Below, in pieces: positions 48,101-55,976 of a stretch of 64,000 bases of DNA (position 1 is the stretch's first letter; the number at the start of each line of letters is the position of its first letter). The translations under genes and the position numbers were made by a program. The stretch spans positions 372,501 to 436,500 of the forward strand of contig JAKOGI010000187.1 in the NCBI GenBank assembly GCA_029747015.1. Reading direction: 5' to 3'. The notes under the pieces were generated by a model, which had not been told where the DNA came from, searched no databases, and saw nothing but the letters and a program-made list of their open reading frames with translations. Source of the stretch: Carnegiea gigantea (Eukaryota; Streptophyta; Magnoliopsida; Caryophyllales; Cactaceae).

Positions 48101-50596
48101 TACCCCTAAACTAGAAGGAAGAAAGGTTAGAACTTCACTTGATGGACGCCCAGGATGCCTATGCCACAAGCACTTCACATCTACCACATTCATTCGATTT
48201 GACTTCTTGTAATAATAGACCCAACCTCGTTGCTCACCCACTCCAATTAGAGTTCTCAAGGTGCGGTCTTGTATCTCATAATTTTAAAATTGAAACAAGA
48301 TTGCAATTTAATTTTGGTACATATAAGACAATTTCTGAGTTTAATACTTGTTTGAAGGCCACTGATCCTTTTTCACATGTCATCGTATATGTACCGTTTG
48401 GGAGCCCAATAGCCAAGGGGGGCTATTTTCTCAATCTTATCCACTATTCACACATCACTTTCCACATGACATGATGCACCACTGTCTAACATCCAGGATG
48501 TTGTACCTGATAATATCTTGTAATTTGCCTTTGGTGTGTCGATAAGGCTCAAAAGCCTTTGGACCTGTTCGGATGACAGCCTGAAAATAACAAAGTGGCC
48601 CGAATCTATGCTGGTGCTGGCGAGCCTGTTATGAGTGCTATTTGTGGTTGGGCCAATCACAGCATCTGTTGCTTCGGCCACCACGATCCCGTAGGAACCC
48701 CATCTCAGTGGATACCCGATCACTTCATAACATTGTGCCTCTGCATGATCATATCGTCCATAGATGTTGCATGTTCCTTTTTCAACCATCGAAGACTGAC
48801 CTTTAACAACGAATGCCATGGCCATTTCTCCTCTGTTATCTCGGCCTATTATGACTTTCTTGTGATTTTCTTCTTGTTGTGTTATGTTGAAGATCTTGTC
48901 AAGCGATGGTAGAGGTCCAACACAAGGATTTGGCTTTTTATTGTGGAGTAAGACTCATCATTCAACCCCATAAGGAATTGATGTGCCTTATCTTCTTCAT
49001 ACACAGCAATGATCTTCCGCACCGCTCCACACTTGCAGCCACTACACGTACACACCGGGACCTTGACAAGGTTGTTGAGTTCATTTTAGAGGTTGATTAA
49101 CCTTGAGTAGAAGTCCCCCACATCTAAAGTTCCTTGCTTGCAATTGCCGATATTTGCTTCAGTTGATGAATTTTTGGAGGATTGGCCATTGCGCATTGCG
49201 TCCATACATCATCCCACATACCTTTTGCTGTGTCAGAATAGGCTAAAATCATTTTGAGTTTTTGGTCGATGATGCTAGGTAGCCATGAGCATAGCATTGA
49301 GCTTGCCATATGCCATGCACGGCACTCCAAAAGTTCAGCTTTGTCATTGTCTTTGGGTCTTGCTAAAGTTCCATCCATAAAAACCAACTTATTCTTCGCT
49401 TTCAAGGCTAATCTTGCAACCCTTTCCCACAAATTATAATTCTTTCCATCAAAAACCATCGCGGTGATCATAACACCGCTTCCTTCTGAGGGTGAAGATA
49501 GTAGGGAAAGTGAGGCTCCACTACAAACCTCTTCTTTTTGTCATCACCCATGATCAAGATCAATCAATGCCTTTGATTGATGCATTGCTCTGATGCTATG
49601 AAAGTTTTGAAGAAGGAAATTTTGATGTGGGACAAACAGCCGTGCATGTATTTCCTTAAGACTACATACATCATGTGGAATTACATATATACGTGTCGAG
49701 GGTGCCCTAGCTTGGCCAAGAAGTTACTAAAGCTAAGGAAAGAGATAATACGAAATATATCCAAAATATCACAAACCAAATCTAAATATTTTCTTTCGCT
49801 ATCATAAACACACTATAATACCACTTGTGAAGAATGGAAGCGTAAAATAAAATGTAACATACACTCATACATACACATCACAAGAGAAGGAAAACACAAA
49901 TTTAATGTGGTAAACCTCCCTACATTGAAAGGAAAAACCATAGCTTAGCAAAAACTGGTGCATCCACTAAAACATAAGAAACAATACATTACAGTTGAAA
50001 ATACACTCATAATACTTTGCTTCTCTCAATTTAACTGGTGTTTGATTCATCCCTGCTCTCACGATTCTTTCTCTCTCTTTCACTCACTCTCCTCCTACTT
50101 AGGTTTAGGGTACCTAGATACAACCCACAAATGTCCGACCTCCCACACAACCCTTATCTCTCGAGACCAAACCTTTGGTCAAAAGGATCCCTCACTCATT
50201 TTTCCGGAATAATCAATCAAAAACTAGCAATGCCTGTATCTATAGCATAAATACTTGTGACATTTTACACCTCCATCGATTGGCAAATCTCATTCATGCT
50301 TGACTTGGTGAAGTCAAACTATTCTATAAAATTGATCAACTTTCCTTTTTTTTCTTTTCTTTTTCTCTATTTGTTCTTTTTCGGTTGCTTAATCAATTAA
50401 CCAGATAATAAACATAATTTTGAGTCGAACTTAATCCTACAGCTACGATGATCAAAACGTGGAGAAGTTGAGGACTGCTGTGAATGATAAAGGAGTAGAA
50501 ACTGAAGTCTTTTATCTTGATCCAAAGGTCATTCAATGGGAAGACTACCTCATGAACATTCATATTCCTGGACTCGTCAAATATGTCTTTGATTGA
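25569..50596 (+). CDS. Alcohol-forming fatty acyl-CoA reductase, copy B, apparently intact
   Basis: Reduces long-chain acyl-CoA with NADPH to a primary alcohol, probably at the endoplasmic reticulum, for wax, suberin or pollen wall. Ten exons: 25569-25647, 25741-25844, 30154-30356, 32283-32383, 32694-32886, 33344-33505, 33588-33669, 33790-34059, 34497-34624, 50443-50596. They join in phase without a stop to 491 residues, the usual plant FAR length. Seen: Rossmann motif [12 protein letters not shown] (residues 15-26), 'AYVSGEK' after the VST junction, active-site YVFTK (Tyr237, Lys241), and C-terminal FAR/Male_sterile domain (exons 9-10, ending [11 protein letters not shown]). All introns have GT and AG ends; the exon 9 acceptor (TTGAAG) is the weakest. 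Introns 2 and 9 are 4.3 and 15.8 kb. The specific paralogue (CER4/FAR3-like or other) cannot be told. Expression is unproven. Confidence 0.88.
25845..30153 (+). other. Intron 2 of FAR copy B
   Basis: A 4.3-kb AT-rich intron. Its first 250 bp are duplicated at 24056-24260. It contains a compound microsatellite at 27055-27142. A G/A-rich stretch near 28710-28960 has an 80-codon open frame that I do not recognise and do not call a gene. No complete transposon ends were found, although the size suggests old insertions. Confidence 0.7.
27055..27142. repeat. Compound (CAA)n(CAG)n(CAA)n(ATT)n microsatellite
   Basis: Trinucleotide tract in FAR intron 2: AAT/AAC units, then CAG units, then CAA units, then about nine ATT units. 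Confidence 0.95.
30690..30835 (+). mobile_element. Possible tRNA-derived SINE
   Basis: A box-A-like 'TAGTGGTAAAGATTG' at about 30705 and a box-B-like 'GGTTCAATTCTCC' at 30744-30756 are spaced as in a tRNA-type RNA polymerase III promoter. An unrelated body and an A/T-rich end follow near 30820. Lies in intron 3 of FAR copy B. No clear target duplication was found. Confidence 0.5.
34927..36232 (-). pseudogene. Copia reverse transcriptase and RNase H, decayed
   Basis: On the minus strand: [11 protein letters not shown] (start of the reverse transcriptase domain), [14 protein letters not shown] core in another frame, '[19 protein letters not shown]' with KSLYGLRQ, then [11 protein letters not shown] and [10 protein letters not shown], and near the end [12 protein letters not shown] and LWSKLGM. 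These are standard copia landmarks in the expected order. At least three frames are needed to read them, and the YVDD-type catalytic segment is disrupted. The protein would continue into the piece at 46747, from which it is cut by the nested LTR. Confidence 0.85.
38640..38653 (-). other. Polypurine tract of the gag-only element
   Basis: On the minus strand AGGTGTGGGGGTG runs directly into the LTR start TGTTGAAC. It is the expected second-strand primer and confirms the element's orientation. Confidence 0.65.
38654..40038. other. Untranslated part of the gag-only element
   Basis: Lies between the end of gag and the 3' LTR. Very A-rich on the + strand (39650-40130 is almost free of G), so pyrimidine-rich on the sense strand. 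A short imperfect repeat 'CCTCAAAG(G)GGTA/GATACACCCAGTAGCGC' occurs near 39195, 39222 and 39316. No pol domain is recognisable. Confidence 0.6.
40039..41439 (-). CDS. Gag-like protein with CCHC zinc knuckle
   Basis: An uninterrupted 466-residue frame starting at 41439, about 100 bases inside the primer site. The N-terminal part ([10 protein letters not shown]..., with [12 protein letters not shown] at residues 71-82) resembles the gag of Athila/Tat-type plant gypsy elements. A zinc knuckle of form CX2CX4HX4C follows (Cys102, Cys105, His110, Cys115), giving the usual capsid to nucleocapsid order. Residues 150-400 are Ser/Pro/Leu-rich and unrecognised. The last 30 residues are strongly hydrophobic ([13 protein letters not shown]), which is unusual and may only reflect pyrimidine-rich DNA. 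It probably packages the element's RNA, while pol functions would come from a partner element. Confidence 0.8.
   Translation of the reverse strand: MAIFHFPQFGHEPFWQYLSRFNDYCAQYVHFTYEKWEVCDAVLEGVTFETRAILESMCYGGLCSLNADDMWDLFESLAWHQWQSNDVRDQCHHYSAYPQVLCSFCQSFDHDVNSCPHRAVSNECYARLDAMIGAMNEQNERFASRMREWSLSHETNSSLPYPRLETRLYDDCESTLPLGSNVIDDAPLTDPGEVFDLPSTPLAFVAPSFSSTPMGTSVSALTLHASPFPLTQCTGLEIGETFQGDASFVEDVLLPWSGELTLVEPYLEEAPSEELCDDSSVVGATPSIDHISPICTNPLDFTPTSSPLLSTMHSHLHALHESLGDIRGYNSSLDPFCAYLEDMPRKPEWTTFFHHYFNFSMTFDKSKRTLTLFAQFLLVFSYSHHSEMHAQAHDKLLRALTVSELPTRILSSKEWLMLLKPSWHSSGTFSTRPGILVLTLPPFFLFFFSFFLFLFSCGYLGLCFGW
41543..41560 (-). other. Primer-binding site of the gag-only element
   Basis: On the minus strand TGGCGCCGTTGTCGGGGA, separated by six bases from the LTR end. 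This matches, with one difference, the Asp-tRNA-type primer site found in Athila-like and related plant gypsy elements. Confidence 0.8.
46747..49598 (-). pseudogene. Copia gag, protease and integrase, decayed
   Basis: Minus-strand landmarks from right to left: gag N-terminus [20 protein letters not shown] (near 49450); a zinc knuckle near 48760 in which the second Cys is Tyr ([14 protein letters not shown]); protease [10 protein letters not shown] near 48470; integrase fragments 47480-47740 ([23 protein letters not shown]); the integrase C-terminal region [21 protein letters not shown] (47400-47468); and MKDPQWR at 46747, the start of reverse transcriptase. Frames change repeatedly and stops are common. 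It continues in the piece ending at 36232. It is the coding body of the copia at 34728-49804. Confidence 0.85.
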
Positions 50597-51807
50597 TTTT
50601 ACATCGACATCGTTGATTTATACAATCCTTTTGTGCTGTCATTGGATACGTTTGGCATCTAATCTTCTCTGGATTAATATTGATTTTTGTAATAAGTTAT
50701 TCACTGTTGTAGACTGAAGTAAAGTCTCATTGTTAATGGCAATTAATGAACTCTAGCCATTTCAAATTTTAATTTTTAAATTCTTTTTTAGTAACAATAT
50801 ATGAACCTAAAATTCACTGACTTTTTTTTATCATACTTTCTCAACAACAATATCACTTGCATATAAATATACCCAAAATACCTACAAAATACACTTGTTG
50901 ATGCTGGTGTCAGTCTTCTAGAGGAGGTGATCAACCATACACAAGTCCTTTTTTTTGCCCTAGTATACTATTTTGCACAGTGGCATAGTAATTTAATTAG
51001 ATGATGAAAAGATAGTTTGTCAGAGAAAAAGGCTAGAGAAAAAGGCCAAAAAATTACTATTAGTAGTGCGTCATAATGAGGATGTTGCAGCAAAAGACTA
51101 AAGCAATGGATAGGAAGGAAAAATTAAAAGAAGATGGTAATGCATAAATTTTGCTCTTTTGAAGTTAGATTTTAACGGCGGCATACATTATACTTATTAA
51201 AAGATAAAAAGATGGTACAACACATCTATTGAGTAAAATAGAATTTTTGCATGAAGATACATATATTAAAAATTAGCCTAATCCAAACGGATCAACCCTA
51301 ACACAAACAAATGCAACCCAAAGGGTTCAAGTCCCAAAATCTTATCCAAAATTCTAACCTTCTCGGACAGGTTCCCATCGAATTATCGAGTCAAAGTAAA
51401 TTTTTACATGGTCTGGTCACAAAGGTTTAACTTTTGTGGGTGTCAAATATTTTAACAACATCTGCTAACTTTTTTCATAGTAATGGGCTTTTCGTCAAAC
51501 GAGTCAGACATATAAATTCAAATGAAGTTCCAACCCAAAATTAATTGGCAATGGGTGGAGTAACTCAATAGCTTATAAGCATGTTTAAGGTCTTGTGCTT
51601 TATTAATATATGACAAAGCCGATTTTATATTCCTTATAGCATCACTCACTACTAGAATCTCTCAATTGATAGCGATTTTCGTTTCTTAAAAAGGCTGCCC
51701 TAATTAAAGAGGAATTATGCTTAATAGATCTACTCGGCCAAGTTCCTAATAGTTTTCCCCAACCGTGTGGATTTGTTTTTTGGCAATTCCAGTCAATTGA
51801 TCAACTC
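50597..51807. other. 3' flank of FAR copy B
   Basis: Begins with the probable 3' untranslated region. 'TTGTAATAAGTTATT' near 50688 could serve as a polyadenylation signal. The rest is AT-rich with no gene. Near 51720-51800 a short segment (AAGTTCCTAATAG, then TCGGCCAAATTCCTGATAGG) duplicates part of the following FAR exon 6 remnant. Confidence 0.5.
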
Positions 51808-52320
51808 GGCCAAATTCCTGATAGGATGGCCTAATGTGTATGAATTGGCAAAGGCATTAGTAGAGATGGCACTAATGCAAGAGAAAGGACGCATTCTTCT
51901 TGTCATTGTCCGTCGTACTATTGTCACCAGTACTAAAAAAGAATCGATGCCTAGTTGGGTTGAAGGCGGCGGTAGGTACTTAAATAACTTTTTTGTTTTA
52001 ATGTGAGAAGACTTGGTTCAAAACTATAATTTTTACTAATGAAATATGGAGGTTTTTGGAGGACTATTAAGTTTGATCGTTGCATATGGTAAAGGGAGAT
52101 TGCCATACTTCCCTGGTTACCTTGAGTCAATCCTTGACATGGTAACAAATATTAAGTTCTTGGAAGTTGTTTAGCACATGCATACATTTCTCATACAAGT
52201 ATACGTTACATATTTCCAATGTAAGAAAATTTCATGCTATGCATGGGTTGTGATTTGTGAGTTTTGAATTTGTTCGACCTTTTGTTAGGTGGATTCCAGG
52301 TGACATGGTGATTTACATGG
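51808..52320 (+). pseudogene. FAR copy D remnant (exons 6, 7 and part of 8)
   Basis: The exon 6 equivalent (51808-51975) reads AKFLIGWPNVYELAKALVEM and RRTIVTSTKKESMP. It keeps the Tyr and Lys of the YxxxK active site (YELAK), lacks an AG acceptor, and is six bases longer than copy B. The exon 7 equivalent (about 52058-52141) reads [23 protein letters not shown], followed by a normal donor GTAAC. Exon 8 starts IPGDMV (about 52293) and loses similarity after 52320. There are no exons 1-5 or 9-10. It is a truncated duplicate of the same family, oriented like the rest. Confidence 0.9.
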
Positions 52321-52579
52321 GTAGTCACAACAGTGAACTTCTAAAATATCATTAGAAAAATTTTTAGTCTCCAAAATTAATGAGTCTTAATTTCCCCGAA
52401 TCTTAAGGGATCATCAGTTGAAAATTTTGTTTGAGAAAGATAATCAAGACAATATTATGGCGAGGCAAATTTTTTGTCTATTTATCCTTTTACTCATTGA
52501 TTATTGGATGAGTGAGATATATGTCTTATTGCAAGTAACTTCTTAAACATCTTGCCACAAGACTATAATGCTCTGACCC

Positions 52580-52846
52580 TGTCAGACGGCACTGTTACCG
52601 GCAACAACTTCAAGAATTGTCGACTGACAATACAAATCACCGCAAGTCTTTCCAGCGTGTTTTGTCCTCGCTGACATGCTACTTGAGAAAATTTTCAGGA
52701 GGTCACCCATCTTAAGATTTCTCCACAATAAGCATGCTTAATTGTGGAGTTCTTAAGAGTAAGCTAAGCTTTCCGAGAAGAAAAGTGTACATTTGATAAT
52801 ATAATAAGTCACTTCAAATTCTTTAAGCTGCACTTAGGGTGTTACA
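52580..52846 (-). mobile_element. Cassandra-type LTR with embedded 5S rRNA-like sequence
   Basis: On the minus strand it starts TGTAACACCCTAAGTG and ends GTCTGACA, followed by a degenerate primer site (GGGTCAGAGC, against TGGTATCAGAGC). Within it lies a 5S rRNA-like region. A short LTR with a 5S core and a Met-tRNA primer site is the hallmark of Cassandra TRIM retrotransposons. Only one LTR is seen; the rest is missing or unrecognisable. Confidence 0.75.
52665..52765 (-). repeat. 5S rRNA-derived promoter region within the LTR
   Basis: On the minus strand AATTAAGCATGCTT matches the 5S box A region and GATGGGTGACCTCCTG matches the box C region exactly, with about the spacing of plant 5S rRNA. 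The flanking 5S sequence is diverged, so this is not a 5S gene. It is a transplanted RNA polymerase III internal promoter. Confidence 0.75.
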
Positions 52847-54830
52847 AAAGCACTCCTTAGTTTAACCAAAATTAATGTATTATATAATTTTAAACCATCA
52901 AATTTTCAATAGTTTCAATTAATTATGACTTGTAAAGCTTTATCATTCGTCGCCTTGACTACATATGACACCTAATCATATCAACCCTATTGACAACAAC
53001 ATATTACTTAGCACCGCTGCCACTCACCCTCTCTAGATCACACAGGCTCTCAACTTTCTCACACTTCCTCTTCAATACTTGGAGTATTTGTTTTAGTAAA
53101 CTAAATATTATAGTTACTAAATTATACATTAGAATGTTTATAATTATGATAATTTTTATTGGAACATTCTATTATGACTTGGCCTTTTGTTTAAAAAGAT
53201 GTTTAGTATTGAATTTTATGATTAAAAAATTAAAAAGAGGAGGTTTGAGAGTTGGGTTTGACATAATGGTCTGGGGGTACCCGCAGGGCCACGATGAGGT
53301 TGAGTATAAGCCGAACTACATGAGGGTTGGGTAGGGATAGAGCCGGGAAAATCCTACATGGTGATTCTTATGACCCCATGTTCATTCTACCTCAATCCTC
53401 AATTTGATCAGATCTATTAAACAACCAAAAAACTGTAGGAATATCACATTTATAACTAGGTAAGACTTCACATAAATAATACACATTTGCTTGACACGAA
53501 AAAACATAAATAGTATATTATAGCCTTGTTCTTTTCTGCGATTGGGAAGATTTAGCTTACATCTTACAGCTCCTGACAGCTTCTTACATTTTCTTACATC
53601 TTCTTAAATTCTTTATATATTTTTTATAACATTTAACTCATCATCTATTTTATTCTCATATTTATGTAGAAATATGTATATATGTTTTATATACAATATG
53701 AAAAATCTTACAGTTTGTTTTATGATTATGTTATTTTTATAAATATAAAAATAAAATTTAACGGTGTGAATTAATATTTGAGTTTCAACATAAAGAATAT
53801 ATGCCATTATAGAGAAAATAAGTCAACATGTTTTAAAATTGTAATACAAAAATTGCATTTTTGTTTGAGTTTTAACATGAACCATGTATGAAAAATAGCC
53901 ATTTTGTAGGTGATGAAAGTATTTTAGCTATTTGGCCTATAAGTTTATCCATGACAACTTGATTCCTATCATCATACAATTGAACATTGCATTGAATTTA
54001 ATTCTAAAATGTATAATTCAAATAGGATTTTGTATTTAGGGTTCTATTTAATTTTGTTGGAAAAAATTGTTATTTTTTTTTTAGATTTGCTTATAGGGAG
54101 GTGAAACTAATGTTAATACCAAAAAATCACCTCAAGTGTGAAATATATTTAGTTCTACATATTTTTCGGCTTGAATATATCTTATTGATATTTAATTGAC
54201 TTGTTTAAAGGTTTATTTTCATTAATTTTGTTATTTCAATATTATTTTTTATTATCCAAAATGATAATTGTAGAAAAATAAATTCTTTTGTGTAAGTTAA
54301 AATATGATTTGTTTAGTGATGTTATAGAATTTATTTCATACATATCAATGATGCACGTAATTTATTTTCATGAAATAATTTTTTTCATAATTCATACGTT
54401 AAAGACCAACAATTATACATATATATCTAAAAATTATGCTGTATAGCTTTTTAATAATTCAACAACTTGTTACATTTATCCTTATAACTTCTTACAACTT
54501 TTTATATTTTTTTTATAGTTTGTTACATCTTCTTATAATTTCTTACAGGTCCTTATATTTTCTTACAACTTATAACTATATCTTATCATAACATACCTCC
54601 AAACTAATAAATGCCGTTCAAATTGACAAATTTGGGTCGATATGGAAATTTTTGGAAACATAAGATACTGCACGATGAGGCAATGAAGACCCACTGAATC
54701 GATAGCTGTTGAACGGTGTGCCATAAATAAACTTATTTGATGAAAAAGAAAAAGACAAAATATACCCACTAAAATCGCCTCAATTCACACAAGATACTAA
54801 CAAAATGATAATCCAAACAAAGCTGATAAA
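52847..54830. other. AT-rich intergenic DNA
   Basis: No gene recognised. Two clusters of CTTACA/CTTATA-type hexamers lie at 53553-53620 and 54467-54590 on the same strand, about 0.9 kb apart. They might be subterminal repeats of an old DNA element, but no terminal inverted repeats were found. Confidence 0.5.
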
Positions 54831-55400
54831 TGTTGCCCTAAGAGCAATGGATAAGAAGGTTAGGGAAAAGACTTTACCTACTTTTATCATTAATGAATTC
54901 TGCAGAGCATCATTAAATGCAGCAAAAAAAAAAATTAATTCTTAAACTGTAATAACTGCGATGATGATTTAAACTAATTTTTACTTGACAAAAACACCCT
55001 TTATGATCCGATTCCCATTTTGTTTCGTAAAAACCCAATTCTTGCAGTTCTCATTCTCCTCCGGCGAGAATTATCACAAAAATCATATGTTTTTTGGCGG
55101 CGAATAAAAGAAAAACCCTAAATAAAATGTGAGAAATTATGAAAAGGGTGAACCCTAATCGAGAAATAGTGACCAAAGAATTATGGATTTGAGAACTAAT
55201 ATAGATGTTTCTTGCTTCTAAGGATCGAATGGGTAGCATGGAGGAGAGAGAAAAGTTACGGGAAAATAATTATGAAAAGGGTAATTCAGGAAGTGTAAAA
55301 GTAGCATATTAATTACTATCACCAAGCATTATTGTAATCAAAAGTTTCTGAAATTCCCTATGACAATAAATGCTACTTAAAGATTGCCCTTAGGGCAATA
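54831..55400. mobile_element. Probable MITE with TTGCCCTAAGRGCAAT ends
   Basis: The left end (TGTTGCCCTAAGAGCAATGG at 54831) and the inverted right end (ATTGCCCTAAGGGCAATCTT, complement of 55381-55400) match over about 16 bases, and each end is itself nearly palindromic. The interior is about 570 bp without a coding region. The target duplication is unclear, so the superfamily is not assigned (hAT-like is possible). Confidence 0.55.
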
Positions 55401-55529
55401 TTAAACTTTTGCCTAATCCAAATTAAACCCAACTGAGTGACCTTTAACAGGTCTAATGAATATGATAATATTAAAATTTTTTAAAAAGAATGCAACCTGT
55501 TTAAGAGCCGCCTTAGTCTGAATTTAAAG

Positions 55530-55971
55530 GGTGTTTGGTTGTAATAATTTTTTTTGGGTTTTAAAAGAGCTTTCTGAGTTGATTTTGATTGTTCGATTAA
55601 GTTAAATAATCAATTTTAATATTCGGCGAAGATATGTTTGGAAATTCTAATAGCTGTTTTGGCTCAAGCAACTAATTTTCAAACAACTAGTTCAAGTAAA
55701 TTTTAAGATAATTGTTCGTAAAAATAACAAAATTCCCAAAATAAGAAAGAAGTACTAAACGTGCCATTGAATCGTGATTTCTTGCTTTTGCCCCACCCAT
55801 CCGCCTCAATCAATTGAGAATCTACATACACCGATTCACTCACACACAAAAATCCTAGCCATTAATTTTCAAACAACTATTTCAAGTACATTTTAAAATA
55901 ATTATTATTTACAATCTTCTCTTACAATCAAATGTGATAATGAAAGTACAATTACAAAGTTATTCATATTG
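55530..55971. mobile_element. Possible MITE relic
   Basis: 'GGGTGTTTGGTTGTAA' near 55537 is partly mirrored by 'TTACAATCAAATGTG' near 55924. A related 60-bp stretch lies at 26678-26745 in FAR intron 2. The evidence is partial and the boundaries are uncertain. Confidence 0.3.
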
Positions 55972-55976
55972 CAAGA

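Larger units (their letters stand above)
34728..49804 (-). mobile_element. Ty1/copia retrotransposon in FAR intron 9, interrupted
   Basis: Short LTRs at 34728-34926 (199 bp) and 49599-49804 (206 bp) are flanked by a perfect duplication TAAAC (34723-34727 and 49805-49809). The element reads on the minus strand: next to the right LTR is a primer-site-like 'AGCATCAGAGC', and next to the left LTR a purine tract (GTGGGGGAGT on the minus strand). Internal order from right to left is gag, zinc knuckle and protease, integrase, reverse transcriptase, RNase H, as in copia. The left LTR starts TA rather than TG. Many frameshifts make it non-coding. A nested gypsy-type LTR interrupts pol at 36233-46746. 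Confidence 0.9.

Noticed and set aside
52665..52765. 5S rRNA gene
   Set aside because: Only the internal promoter region is conserved and it sits inside LTR termini; ends of 5S rRNA are not preserved.
53553..54590. DNA transposon bounded by CTTACA clusters
   Set aside because: The clusters are in direct, not inverted, orientation and no terminal repeats or duplication could be found.
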